A stretch of 28,835 bases of DNA, from contig JBKHAH010000040.1 of the NCBI GenBank assembly GCA_046542995.1, positions 1 to 28,835 on the forward strand, read 5' to 3'. The notes under the pieces were generated by a model, which saw only the letters and a program-made list of their open reading frames with translations, did not search any database and had not been told where the DNA came from. Origin of the DNA: Perlabentimonas sp046542995 (GTDB taxonomy: Bacteria; Bacteroidota; Bacteroidia; Bacteroidales; Tenuifilaceae). Positions 1 to 7,624 of this stretch are shown here, piece by piece. The first letter of the stretch is position 1. The number at the start of each line of letters is the position of its first letter. The position numbers and the translations under genes were made by a program.

Positions 1-2
1 GA

Positions 3-755
3 TTAATTAACCATACGAAATGAGCATGATTCTAGCTTGCCTCCAAAATGTGCTGCTATCGACCACAAATATCCTGTAATATAATAGTATTCCTTTTCAG
101 AAGGAAGCCTCTGTGGCACAGATACCCCACTGAGCCTCCACTGACTTTCCCCGGATAACTCAGCACACGAATCTTGATTAACAGCATGTGTTCCCACCTT
201 CATAAGTGTTAATTTTAATTCATTTTTTTTCCATGCCTCAAGTTCCTTTTGCAATGCTTGTGCTGCTTGGTAATCTGAAAACCCAGAAATAACAAAGCTT
301 AACTCAACTTTGTCTTTACGACGCAGTTGTCTGCGTAGAAATTTCGGAGCGCTCTCGTAAGGTGCATATTCACGACTATATGATTCTTGATGTGTCATAC
401 TATAGTCTTTAGATTTATTTAAATGTTTTTTTTTAACACTAAAATGGCGAACCTTATTTTTCAATTCAGATTTATAAACCCAAGTAATTCCCTGAGAATC
501 CATTAATTCATGACTATTTCTTCCGCCCTTCTTAGTCTTAGCACAATGATAACTGCCTTCTACTGCATTCCATCCGAAAATAAAATTTTCAAACTCTTCT
601 TTTTCCACAATTCGCCCTTCAATTCGATATTCATTTCTAATAAGATTCTGCATATTATCTTCTAATGAGGTTGCCATGATTATATTATTACAAAAGCACA
701 CAAGTAAAAATACGAGTAAAATCAAAGTTATTCTATGCTCTCTTAATGTTTTCAT
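3..755 (-). CDS. Secreted protein of unknown function
   Basis: This gene encodes about 250 residues and I do not recognise the family. I chose the ATG at 755 because the reading frame then opens with Lys and Arg followed by a strongly hydrophobic stretch (ITLILLVFLLVCFC) ending near MATS, a plausible Sec signal peptide; the frame stays open 18 codons further upstream, but that extension would bury the signal. The mature part is rich in Lys, Glu and Ser, with a basic patch (residues about 100-145) and four Cys (in the YHCAK, DSCAE and ESCSF contexts plus one in the signal). No enzyme motif, lipobox or sorting domain is visible. The stop codon is at 3-5, so the gene is complete. It lies downstream of the rubredoxin gene on the same strand, 112 nt away, so co-transcription is possible but not shown. 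I see no TAnnTTTG box directly upstream. Confidence 0.6.
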   Translation of the reverse strand: MKTLREHRITLILLVFLLVCFCNNIIMATSLEDNMQNLIRNEYRIEGRIVEKEEFENFIFGWNAVEGSYHCAKTKKGGRNSHELMDSQGITWVYKSELKNKVRHFSVKKKHLNKSKDYSMTHQESYSREYAPYESAPKFLRRQLRRKDKVELSFVISGFSDYQAAQALQKELEAWKKNELKLTLMKVGTHAVNQDSCAELSGESQWRLSGVSVPQRLPSEKEYYYITGYLWSIAAHFGGKLESCSFRMVN

Positions 756-867
756 ATTCTTCTGTGGATTGTTGTTTTTTTCCCTGCTAAACAACGTGAG
801 AGTATACAATACAAACCCAACGCTATGGGATAGGGGTATTAAAAAAAGGAGCGATATAAAAAGTTAA

Positions 868-1020
868 CTAAAGCGTTTCAAATTCATCTTTTGATACGCT
901 ACATACAGGGCACTTCCAGGTTGGGAGAATATCCTCAAATTTTGTTCCAGGTTCAATATTCTGGGTAGGGTCTCCAATTTCAGGGTTATAAACGTAGCCA
1001 CAAATTTTACATTTATACAT
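868..1020 (-). CDS. Rubredoxin (50 aa)
   Basis: A complete 50-residue reading frame from ATG to TAG encodes a textbook rubredoxin, a small cytoplasmic one-electron carrier with a single Fe(Cys)4 site. The two knuckles are C4-K-I-C7-G-Y and C37-P-V-C40. Between them are the family hallmarks: NPEIGDP around residues 12-18, PGTKFEDIL at 24-32 and the aromatic W35 just before the second knuckle. The length is normal for a minimal rubredoxin (50-55 aa). It is so short that length-filtered gene calling would miss it. It sits 20 nt downstream of the SiaC-like gene on the same strand, so the two may share a transcript. Rubredoxins usually serve peroxide/oxygen reductases or other anaerobic redox partners; none of these is encoded in the window, so its partner is unknown. 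Confidence 0.95.
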   Translation of the reverse strand: MYKCKICGYVYNPEIGDPTQNIEPGTKFEDILPTWKCPVCSVSKDEFETL

Positions 1021-1040
1021 AGTAGTGGTAAATTATAAAA

Positions 1041-1424
1041 TTACTGAGTAATAATTACTAGGTTAATAGGTACTTCCATCAGCGTTCTAAAATCTTCACC
1101 TAAAATTTTTATTGTATCATCATCCTCTTCGTAGTACCACTCAATAGTAACTTTGTTCCCCTGTTTATAGCAATTCTCAAAAAGCTTAAGTATGTTATAA
1201 ACAAACCTGTTTGAACCGCTATTTATATATTCAATTTTAAAAATAACTTTTGTTTGTTTCTCTGGGTTCTTAATGTATTCCTCAATCCATTTTAACAGGG
1301 GCTCATAAAAGGCAACGGCATCTTCAGGTATTGAACGCCCCGAAAGCTGAATGTTGCCACGCTTAAAGTCAACCTCCGGAGTTTTACTGGTGCCTTTAAT
1401 AAATAAACCATTTGAAGTTTTCAT
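1041..1424 (-). CDS. SiaC-like regulatory phosphoprotein (DUF1987)
   Basis: The 127-residue product matches the DUF1987/SiaC family: an early GTSKTPEVDF stretch, a central ISL-type strand (IQLSGRSIPEDA), then an FKIEYINSGSNRFVYNIL segment, and an acidic EEDDD turn before the last strands. In Pseudomonas, SiaC is a small STAS-like protein phosphorylated on a Thr by the kinase SiaB, dephosphorylated by the PP2C-like SiaA, and it controls the diguanylate cyclase SiaD. The phosphosite there lies in a Y-x-N-T/S-x-S context; here S69 or S71 of YINSGSN is the likely equivalent, which is inference. No siaA-, siaB- or siaD-like gene is in this window, so its partners must be encoded elsewhere. The rubredoxin gene follows 20 nt downstream on the same strand. 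The length is normal for the family. Confidence 0.85.
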   Translation of the reverse strand: MKTSNGLFIKGTSKTPEVDFKRGNIQLSGRSIPEDAVAFYEPLLKWIEEYIKNPEKQTKVIFKIEYINSGSNRFVYNILKLFENCYKQGNKVTIEWYYEEDDDTIKILGEDFRTLMEVPINLVIITQ

Positions 1425-1567
1425 TGGTTCTAATTTTCTGATTTTCTTAATAGGTAAATTTAAAAAAAATATGATTCAAAGTTCTGCTGAGTAAGCTAAA
1501 TTTATCTTATACCCATGTTTATTTGACAAGTTTATTTAAAGAAGGTTTGAATAGTGTTTCAGATGCT

Positions 1568-2563
1568 TTAAAAAACTCTTTCCCAGTATTCGGCTAAATT
1601 GTTTATGCTGAACTCTCTGTTAGGATGAGCTCGGGATACTGTGATTTTTGAATCATCCTTAATAATTTGAAAGGAGAAAACGTACCAATCCTGCTCATCG
1701 TTAAAAGCCATGCTACCATATCGTAGGTCGTAAAGCCATAAACTGTTATCTTTCTTTCTATTAACGGTGTAGTAACCATCCGTAAAGCGTACAAGTTGCG
1801 TTATCTTTTCATTATTATTTAGCTCTTTAAGCAGCTCGGCATTTCTTCTCACATAATTAAACTCAGTGTTATGCTTATCAAAATTGCCAATGTAGCCAAA
1901 ATGGTAACCGGCAGAGTCCTCTGCAATTACAAGCCAAAGGAAGTTAGTAACGGGTAATGGTGAGGTTTTTAAGCGAGAATACTCAATATTTAGGTTAGCA
2001 AGCTGCTCCTTTGCTCTATTTTCAATGTGAAATTTATTAATTATTGCAAAGGTTATGAAAAGGAAAGCGTACCCTAGTATCGTGAAAGAGAGCAGCTGTC
2101 GGCCCCTCGAATATTTTGGTTTTTTAATGAGAAGAATCATTAAAACAACAATGGGAACCATAAGAAAAACATCGATTATTCCTATCGCATCAAAACTTAG
2201 CCTGGCTTGGCTAAATGGTGATAGCGTTGCAGTTCCGTAAGTATTCAAAATATCAAGCAGGGAGTGAGTTAGAATTGAGATTAACGAAAGCATGGTCCAT
2301 TGCCTAAAATGTTGGTCCTTGTGAATTTTCGATATTATCCACCCCAGTATTGGTGCAGCAATAATGGCGAATAGGATGGAATGGCTGAATCCTCGATGAA
2401 AGAACAAAGCCTGAACGGGTTCAAAAAAAGGGGTCAAAATTGAGTCAAAATCGGGGAGCGAGCCTGCTATAGCTCCCCAAAACAGGGCCTTGTTCCCAAC
2501 CTTCTTCTCAAGGATTGCACCGCCAGTGGCAGCGCCTATTACTATGTGTGTTAGTGAATCCAT
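1568..2563 (-). CDS. YdjM/YbcI-like membrane metal-dependent hydrolase
   Basis: The 331-residue protein belongs to the DUF457 / YdjM family of inner-membrane proteins with a putative metal-dependent hydrolase site. The family motifs are in order: MDSLTHIVIGAATG at the N terminus (H6), SLPDFDS (D38, D40), HRGFSHS (H56, R57, H61), and a later THSLLDILNTYGT. Hydrophobic helices follow each motif (for example ILFAIIAAPILGWII and VFLMVPIVVLMILLI). After the last helix, around residue 175, a soluble C-terminal half of roughly 150 residues continues to the end, longer than the minimal E. coli YdjM. The substrate is unknown for the whole family. It is divergent from rlmD, with 90 bp between the two starts. 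A minus-strand TAnnTTTG box (2600-2607) is placed well to serve it. Confidence 0.85.
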   Translation of the reverse strand: MDSLTHIVIGAATGGAILEKKVGNKALFWGAIAGSLPDFDSILTPFFEPVQALFFHRGFSHSILFAIIAAPILGWIISKIHKDQHFRQWTMLSLISILTHSLLDILNTYGTATLSPFSQARLSFDAIGIIDVFLMVPIVVLMILLIKKPKYSRGRQLLSFTILGYAFLFITFAIINKFHIENRAKEQLANLNIEYSRLKTSPLPVTNFLWLVIAEDSAGYHFGYIGNFDKHNTEFNYVRRNAELLKELNNNEKITQLVRFTDGYYTVNRKKDNSLWLYDLRYGSMAFNDEQDWYVFSFQIIKDDSKITVSRAHPNREFSINNLAEYWERVF

Positions 2564-2574
2564 AGTTTATTTGT

Positions 2575-2607
2575 TAACTTTGCCAAGAATATTAATGATC
2601 AAATTTA
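2575..2607. promoter_or_regulatory. Divergent promoter boxes for rlmD and the YdjM-like gene
   Basis: Two matches to the Bacteroidota -7 box TAnnTTTG sit in the 90-bp divergent gap. TAACTTTG at 2575-2582 reads on the plus strand toward rlmD (start 2654). TAAATTTG reads on the minus strand (2600-2607) toward the hydrolase gene (start 2563). A clean -33 TTG at the usual 17-23 bp spacing is not evident for either; the best for the minus-strand box is 25 bp away (2633-2636). These are motif matches only. Confidence 0.4.
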
Positions 2608-2653
2608 ATAACAAAGGTGTTACCTTTTCGTTCAAAAACAAAAATAATAAAAA

Positions 2654-4078
2654 GTGAGGAAGCGTCGTTCAAACCCTTTAATTGAAAGGGTGAAAATTGA
2701 AGATATTGCTGCTGAGGGAAAATCGTTAGCAAGAGTTGATGGCAAAGTACTATTCGTTCCGTTCACAGTGCCTGGCGATGTGGTTGATGTGCAGGTTACC
2801 AATAAGCGTAAAAGCTACATGGAAGGATTTGTAACTACATACCATGAGCTGTCAACTGATAGGATAGAGCCTTTCTGCGAGCATTTTGGTACTTGCGGAG
2901 GATGTAAGTGGCAAAGTTTGCCATACGAGAAGCAGCTTGAGCAGAAACAGAGGCAGGTAGAAGACCAGCTTACACGGATTGGAAAGATCCAACTACCAAG
3001 CATAAACCCAATTATGGGTTCGCAGAATACTCGTTACTACAGGAATAAGCTGGAGTTTACTTTTTCTCATTCGCGCTGGCTAACGCGAGGCGAGGTGAAT
3101 AGTGATGAGGAGGTTGAGCAGTATCCTGTTTTGGGCTTTCACGTACCTGGAAAATTTGACAAGGTGTTCGATTTGCATACTTGCTACCTCCAGCCCGATC
3201 CCTCCAATGCAATCCGTGAGGCAACCTGCAAATTTGCCAGGCAGAACCATTACTCTTTCTATAATATTCGCGAACATCAGGGTTTCCTCAGGAACCTAAT
3301 TATCAGAACGTCATCCACTGGTGATGTAATGGTTATACTTGTTGTTGGCGAGAATGATACTCCTAAGGTTGAAATGCTGCTTAACCATTTGGCTCAGAGT
3401 TTCAGTTCCATTACTTCATTACTGTACGTTGTAAACCCTAAGGTGAACGATACCATACATGATTTAGAGGTGATTACTTTTAAAGGTGCCGATTATATTA
3501 TGGAGGAGATGGAGGGCATAAAGTTTAAGATTGGTCCAAAAAGTTTCTATCAAACCAACTCTCAGCAGGCTTACGAGCTTTATAAGTTGGCACGCTCCTA
3601 TGCATCCTTTAAGGGGGATGAGCTCGTTTACGATTTATATACTGGTACTGGGACCATTGCTAACTTCATAGCCAATAGTTGCAAAAAGGTTATTGGCATT
3701 GAGTATGTGCCTGAGGCCATTGAGGATGCCAAGGAAAATTCCAGAATCAACGGGATAGCCAACACATCCTTTTTTGCAGGTGATATGAAGGATGTTTTAA
3801 CAGAGCCGTTCTTTAACGAGCATGGTTATCCCGATGTAGTGATACTCGACCCTCCAAGAGCAGGAGTACATCCTAAGGTGGCTGAAAGGATTAGAGACGC
3901 TAAACCAAGTAGAATTGTTTACGTTTCATGCAATCCTGCTTCGCAGGCTCGTGATATTAACCTGCTTGGCGATGGCTTTAAAGTGACTAGAGTGCAGCCG
4001 GTTGATATGTTTCCGCATACCCATCATTTAGAGAATGTGGTTTTGCTGGAGAGATGCCTTGAGCATGAGGTTGAGTAG
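2654..4078 (+). CDS. rlmD: 23S rRNA (uracil-C5)-methyltransferase, RlmD/RumA family
   Basis: The 474-residue enzyme methylates a uridine C5 in 23S rRNA (U1939 in E. coli numbering) with S-adenosylmethionine. An N-terminal TRAM-like RNA-binding domain (about residues 8-65) is followed by the iron-sulfur cluster ligands C75, C81, C84 and C177. The Rossmann methyltransferase domain has SAM motif I at YDLYTGTGTIANF, the VILDPPRAG motif, the nucleophile in YVSCNPASQARD, and the general-base Glu in HTHHLENVVLLER near the C terminus. All catalytic elements are present and the length is typical. The start is a GTG at 2654, chosen because the TRAM domain begins immediately after it and no ATG precedes it in frame. 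Bacteroidota often have more than one RumA-like paralogue, so the exact target uridine is less certain than the reaction. Confidence 0.93.
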   Translation: MRKRRSNPLIERVKIEDIAAEGKSLARVDGKVLFVPFTVPGDVVDVQVTNKRKSYMEGFVTTYHELSTDRIEPFCEHFGTCGGCKWQSLPYEKQLEQKQRQVEDQLTRIGKIQLPSINPIMGSQNTRYYRNKLEFTFSHSRWLTRGEVNSDEEVEQYPVLGFHVPGKFDKVFDLHTCYLQPDPSNAIREATCKFARQNHYSFYNIREHQGFLRNLIIRTSSTGDVMVILVVGENDTPKVEMLLNHLAQSFSSITSLLYVVNPKVNDTIHDLEVITFKGADYIMEEMEGIKFKIGPKSFYQTNSQQAYELYKLARSYASFKGDELVYDLYTGTGTIANFIANSCKKVIGIEYVPEAIEDAKENSRINGIANTSFFAGDMKDVLTEPFFNEHGYPDVVILDPPRAGVHPKVAERIRDAKPSRIVYVSCNPASQARDINLLGDGFKVTRVQPVDMFPHTHHLENVVLLERCLEHEVE

Positions 4079-4085
4079 TGATGTG

Positions 4086-4121
4086 TTCTTTTATCATTGC
4101 AATAAAAGAAGCCTGGTAGGC
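4086..4121 (-). terminator. Stem-loops between rlmD and the FtsB-like gene
   Basis: Two dyads lie between the convergent gene ends. A 9-bp perfect stem TTCTTTTAT / ATAAAAGAA (4086-4094 and 4102-4110) has a 7-nt loop. Next to it is GCCT-ggt-AGGC (4111-4121). On the minus strand the GC stem is followed directly by TTCTTTTATT, a weak U-tract, so the arrangement could end transcripts of the FtsB-like gene. It is not a strong terminator by eye. Confidence 0.4.
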
Positions 4122-4141
4122 TGTAATAATATAAATAGTGA

Positions 4142-4447
4142 TTAATCGGGGGAAATAACAAAAATATCCTCGTTCGGTTTTTTCATGAGGTATTGCTCGC
4201 GGGCAAACTTCTCAAGGTTCTCGTTATTTGTACGTAGCTCGTTTAGGCGATTCTTATCGTGCTCAATCTTCTCGATGTAGTATTCACGTTCGCGTTCAAA
4301 CTTTTTTATTCTGCGGTACTCGTTATAAACATCAATCCAGTTGCTGCTATCAAATAGTAACATCCATAATACAAAAACCACCAGGGTAAGGGTAAATTTA
4401 TTCCTTAACCACGGATGCAACTTATCCCATATGGATGTTAATGTCAT
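4142..4447 (-). CDS. Septum-formation initiator, FtsB/DivIC family
   Basis: The 101-residue protein has the bitopic layout of FtsB/DivIC: a short cytoplasmic N terminus, one membrane helix (FTLTLVVFVLWMLLFDSSNW, about residues 18-37), and an extracytoplasmic coiled coil rich in Arg, Glu and Lys (about 40-85) that ends with the conserved EKFAREQYLMKKPNEDIFVI motif. The EKxARExyxMkkPxExVyxI ending is the family signature. The protein is expected to act in the divisome with FtsQ/FtsL-type partners to promote septal peptidoglycan synthesis. Length is typical for Bacteroidota (about 100 aa). It lies 62 nt downstream of the ThiS-like gene on the same strand and may be read through from that promoter. 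Confidence 0.9.
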   Translation of the reverse strand: MTLTSIWDKLHPWLRNKFTLTLVVFVLWMLLFDSSNWIDVYNEYRRIKKFEREREYYIEKIEHDKNRLNELRTNNENLEKFAREQYLMKKPNEDIFVISPD

Positions 4448-4509
4448 ATTATTTTAAATTAATAGATTCTTAAACAAGCGGTGGCGAACTCTATTTTGCT
4501 TACTAACAA

Positions 4510-4719
4510 TTATCCTCCACCAAATACATGTATTACCTGTACATTATCACCTTCGGAAATTGTTGCATTTGAATATTGCTCTTTTTTAACCAGCTCACCA
4601 TTTATTTTTACAACCAGCAGCTCAAAAGTAAAATTTTTAATCTTTAGTAGTTCCTCAATGGTAATACTACTCTTATCTGTGTTAATTATTTCCTTTTTAT
4701 GATTCAGCTTGATCTCCAT
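4510..4719 (-). CDS. thiS: ThiS-like sulfur carrier protein
   Basis: The 69-residue protein has the ubiquitin-like fold pattern of ThiS/MoaD: an initial beta strand (MEIKLNHKKEII), a helix around TIEELLKIKN, the VVKINGELVKKEQYSNATISEGDNVQVIHV segment and a C-terminal Gly tail (FGGG). In ThiS the terminal Gly is adenylated and then thiocarboxylated to carry sulfur for the thiamine thiazole; in MoaD it serves molybdopterin synthesis. The VIHVFGG-type ending favours ThiS, but the assignment to a pathway is inference because no thiF, thiG, thiH, thiC or moa gene is nearby. A strong Shine-Dalgarno AGGAGG (4725-4730) sits 5 nt before the ATG, unusual for this phylum, and a good promoter lies just upstream. 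I see no TPP riboswitch. Confidence 0.8.
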   Translation of the reverse strand: MEIKLNHKKEIINTDKSSITIEELLKIKNFTFELLVVKINGELVKKEQYSNATISEGDNVQVIHVFGGG

Positions 4720-4747
4720 AATATCCTCCTAGCTATTATTACACTTG

Positions 4748-4778
4748 CAAAATTAAGGAAAAAAAATACCCCGGGCAA
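4748..4778 (-). promoter_or_regulatory. Bacteroidota-type promoter of the ThiS-like gene
   Basis: On the minus strand TTG (4776-4778) is followed after 20 bp by TAATTTTG (4748-4755), a full match to the -33 TTG / -7 TAnnTTTG arrangement with in-range spacing. Transcription would begin near 4741, about 20 nt before the ThiS start codon, leaving just enough leader for the AGGAGG ribosome-binding site. This is the best complete promoter in the window by eye. Confidence 0.6.
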
Positions 4779-4813
4779 TATGAGTTTATGCTTAAGGATA
4801 TGTAAAATGTTTT

Positions 4814-6175
4814 CTAAAAAGTTAACGTGAAAGTAGTCCCTTTGTTTGGTTCGGAGATTGCTGTTATGCTGCCACCATGTAATCGCATTATTTGCCTCGA
4901 CAGGCTTAGTCCAATTCCTGAGCCCTTTGGTTTTGTAGTGAAAAATGGAATGAAAATTTTGTCAAGCACCTCAGGAAGAATCCCCTCGCCATTGTCGCTA
5001 ACCTGTATGGTAACTCTACCCCTTTTGTTAAGGAATGCCCTCATCGTAATTTCAGGGTTTTCAACGTTTTCGAGGGCGTGAATAGCATTCTTTAAAAGGT
5101 TGATTATTACTTGCTCAAGGAGCTCCTCATCACCAGAAAAAGTTATGTCTTCAGGATTGAAGCTGGTTGAGAAATTAATTCTTGTCCTTTTTATCTCCTC
5201 ATCCATTAAAGGAATAATGTTATCGAAAAGCCCCTTAATGCTAATAATTTTGAAGTTTGGTTTTGGAATACGTGTTAGGTTCCGGTAAGTATTCACAAAA
5301 TGCATAAGACCGGTACTTCGCTTGTGGATAGTTTGCAGCCCCTGCTGTATCTCGCCAATTGTTTCTTCATCAATGGTTGCTTCTGCATCATCCCCTTTTG
5401 TTTGGTTTATCGACTTAATCATAAGGTCAATGGTGGATGATAATGACGATATTGGCGTTATGGAGTTCATTATCTCATGGGTTAGTACCCTGATCAACTT
5501 TTGCCATGCTTCGGTTTCCTGCTCTTCAAGTACATTCTGGATGTTTTTGATTGTAGCAAGAACAATATGCTTGCTGTGAATTTTTATCTCGGTTCCGTAA
5601 ATTGCAAGCTGGAGTATATCGTCCTCTTGTTGTACTTTAACTAGGATATTCTCGCCGGGATGAAGTCCTAGCAACTTATCAACCAGCTCAGGGCTGATTG
5701 TATAAAGCTGCTTAATGTTTTTTAGCCCCGATATTTGGAAGAGGCGCTTGGCCGCTTTGTTAATCATCTCAACCGTGCCATCCTTCTGAAAAGCAATAAT
5801 ACTTACATCAATGTTTTGCACTATGCTTTGAAGGTACTGGAAATGTTCCTCTTTCTCGCTTCTAACCGTTTGGAAATCTTTTATAACGTCATTAAAGGCT
5901 TTGCTTAACTCATCAAAAGATGTTCCCATGCCTTCAACCTGAAACGAGCGGGTGAACTCTGAGAATCTAATGGATTCTAGGAAGCTGGCCAGGTCGCGGT
6001 TGGTCTTGTCAACATATTTAAACAGGGCGTAAATTTGCAAAATAATTAAAACCGCTATGAGTGCTGGGGTGATAAAGAACTCATAGTTCAGCCACGTGAA
6101 AAAAAACGCGAATATAGTTAGGGTAATAAGTATTAGCCTTGTAATGGCATTTACCCTAAAATTCTTATAAATCAT
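4814..6175 (-). CDS. NtrY-like sensor histidine kinase
   Basis: The 453-residue membrane kinase has two N-terminal helices (about residues 11-30 and 34-53) with almost no extracytoplasmic loop, a linker resembling HAMP (54-105), a PAS domain (about 112-210), then HisKA with the phospho-acceptor H233 in RVLTHEIMNSITP, and a HATPase domain: N box NLLKNAIHAL (N363), G1 DNGEGI (394-399), F box FIPFFTTKPKGSGIGLSLS and G2 within it. All catalytic elements are present. The HEIMNSI-type H box is usual for Bacteroidota kinases paired with sigma-54 regulators. It overlaps the upstream response-regulator gene by 11 nt, so the two are translationally coupled and very likely partners. The lack of a periplasmic sensor domain suggests it detects a membrane or cytoplasmic signal, for instance through its PAS domain. 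Confidence 0.93.
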   Translation of the reverse strand: MIYKNFRVNAITRLILITLTIFAFFFTWLNYEFFITPALIAVLIILQIYALFKYVDKTNRDLASFLESIRFSEFTRSFQVEGMGTSFDELSKAFNDVIKDFQTVRSEKEEHFQYLQSIVQNIDVSIIAFQKDGTVEMINKAAKRLFQISGLKNIKQLYTISPELVDKLLGLHPGENILVKVQQEDDILQLAIYGTEIKIHSKHIVLATIKNIQNVLEEQETEAWQKLIRVLTHEIMNSITPISSLSSTIDLMIKSINQTKGDDAEATIDEETIGEIQQGLQTIHKRSTGLMHFVNTYRNLTRIPKPNFKIISIKGLFDNIIPLMDEEIKRTRINFSTSFNPEDITFSGDEELLEQVIINLLKNAIHALENVENPEITMRAFLNKRGRVTIQVSDNGEGILPEVLDKIFIPFFTTKPKGSGIGLSLSRQIMRLHGGSITAISEPNKGTTFTLTF

Positions 6176-7544
6176 ACTTTTCCATTCTACGGTATAGCGA
6201 TGTTCTGGTTATGCCCAGCTCGTTTGATGCCTGGGTAATATTGCCCTGGAACTGTTTTAACACTTTGGATATTACGGTTTTTTCAATTTCATCGAGGTTG
6301 TACGATTCAAACTCAATGCCACTACCTTGTGGTGATTGCTGGCTGGATAGGAAGAAATCGTCGGGTTGCAGCGTATTGGTGTCGCTCATAATAATTGCGC
6401 GCTCAATGGCATGTTGCAACTCGCGAACATTGCCCGGCCATTTGTACGATTCGAGTTTTTTCATGGCTTCGGCAGTAATCCCTTTTATATTTTTCTTGTA
6501 TTTTTTTGAGTAAACCCCAAGAAAATGGTTGGCAAGCAACGGAATGTCACCGTACCTCTCCCTTAGCGGAGGTAAATGAATCTCTACGGTATTAATTCTG
6601 TATAAAAGATCCTGTCGGAAGTTCCCTTCGCTTACCATCTGATGAATATTATTGTTTGTGGCGCAGACCAACCTAACATCAATGGGTTTGGATTTGTTTG
6701 AACCCACACGGGTAACCTCTTTACGTTCAATAGCGGTAAGAAGTTTCGATTGGAGCGGCATGGGCAGGTTGCCAATTTCATCGAGAAAGAGAGTTCCTGC
6801 TGAGGCTATTTCAAATCGGCCTGGCTTATCTTTCTTCGCATCGGTAAATGCGCCCTTCTCATGTCCAAAAAGTTCGCTTTCAAATAGAGTTTCGGCTATT
6901 GACCCTAAATCAACGCTAATAAAAACCTCATCGTTACGGGGCGAGTCGCGGTGTAATGCGCGGGCTACCAGTTCTTTCCCTGTGCCGTTCTCTCCAAGTA
7001 TTAGTACGTTAGCATCGGTTTGTGCAACTTTTTTAATGGTGTTAAATACGTCAATCATGGATTCCGATTTTCCTATAAAATCGTGAAAAGGGCTATCCAT
7101 AACGTTACTAATTTCCTTCTGCTTCTCCCTTAAATCGGTAACCTCTTTTTGCGATTGTTTTAGCTTAACCGCAGATGAGATGGTGGCAATGAGCTTCTCA
7201 TTTTGCCAGGGCTTAAGAATAAAATCGGTAGCACCAGCCTTTATGGCTTTTACGGCCTTCTCCGCATCGCCATAGGCAGTAATAAACACAACGATAGCTG
7301 ACGGATCCAGCTCTAGTATCTTTTCGAGCCAGTTAAAACCTTCCTGGCCGCTAATGGCATCCTTGGTGAAATTCATATCAAGCAGAATAACATCAAAATC
7401 GTTCCGGGTAATGAGGGTAGGTATATCATTGGGGTTTGATGTTGTTTGAACCTGCTCAACGTGGGGCTTAAGCAAAAGTTTTAGGGCAAATAGGATGTCC
7501 TCATTATCATCAACAACTAAGATTTTTCCAGCTTTACTTTTCAT
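6165..7544 (-). CDS. Sigma-54-dependent response regulator (NtrC family)
   Basis: The 459-residue regulator has three domains. The receiver (1-120) has acidic pocket D12/D13, phospho-acceptor D56 in ILLDMNF and K111. The AAA+ ATPase (about 153-390) has Walker A GENGTGKE (184-191), the sigma-54-contacting loop written GAFTDA (231-236) instead of GAFTGA, Walker B TLFLDEIG, and the WPGNVREL block. The C-terminal Fis-type helix-turn-helix (about 418-459) contains GNITQASNELGITRTSLYRRMEKY. It should bind upstream sites and drive sigma-54 promoters once phosphorylated by the kinase encoded just downstream (11-nt overlap). I recall GAFTDA as a frequent variant in this family, so it need not mean loss of function. 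A likely target is the divergent export operon, whose promoter region carries a -24/-12-like element and phased repeats. Confidence 0.95.
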   Translation of the reverse strand: MKSKAGKILVVDDNEDILFALKLLLKPHVEQVQTTSNPNDIPTLITRNDFDVILLDMNFTKDAISGQEGFNWLEKILELDPSAIVVFITAYGDAEKAVKAIKAGATDFILKPWQNEKLIATISSAVKLKQSQKEVTDLREKQKEISNVMDSPFHDFIGKSESMIDVFNTIKKVAQTDANVLILGENGTGKELVARALHRDSPRNDEVFISVDLGSIAETLFESELFGHEKGAFTDAKKDKPGRFEIASAGTLFLDEIGNLPMPLQSKLLTAIERKEVTRVGSNKSKPIDVRLVCATNNNIHQMVSEGNFRQDLLYRINTVEIHLPPLRERYGDIPLLANHFLGVYSKKYKKNIKGITAEAMKKLESYKWPGNVRELQHAIERAIIMSDTNTLQPDDFFLSSQQSPQGSGIEFESYNLDEIEKTVISKVLKQFQGNITQASNELGITRTSLYRRMEKYDL

Positions 7545-7624
7545 GATGTAATACTTTTGTAGATGGTTTACCTGATTGTTTACTCGATAAATATAAGAAT
7601 TTTGCTTTGTAAATTCATCTAATA

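Noticed and set aside
676..867. Plus-strand frame opposite the 5' end of the secreted unknown
   Set aside because: No family signature, antisense to a better-supported signal-peptide gene.
4720..4813. TPP riboswitch ahead of the ThiS-like gene
   Set aside because: The leader from the predicted start is only about 20 nt and lacks the CUGAGA core.
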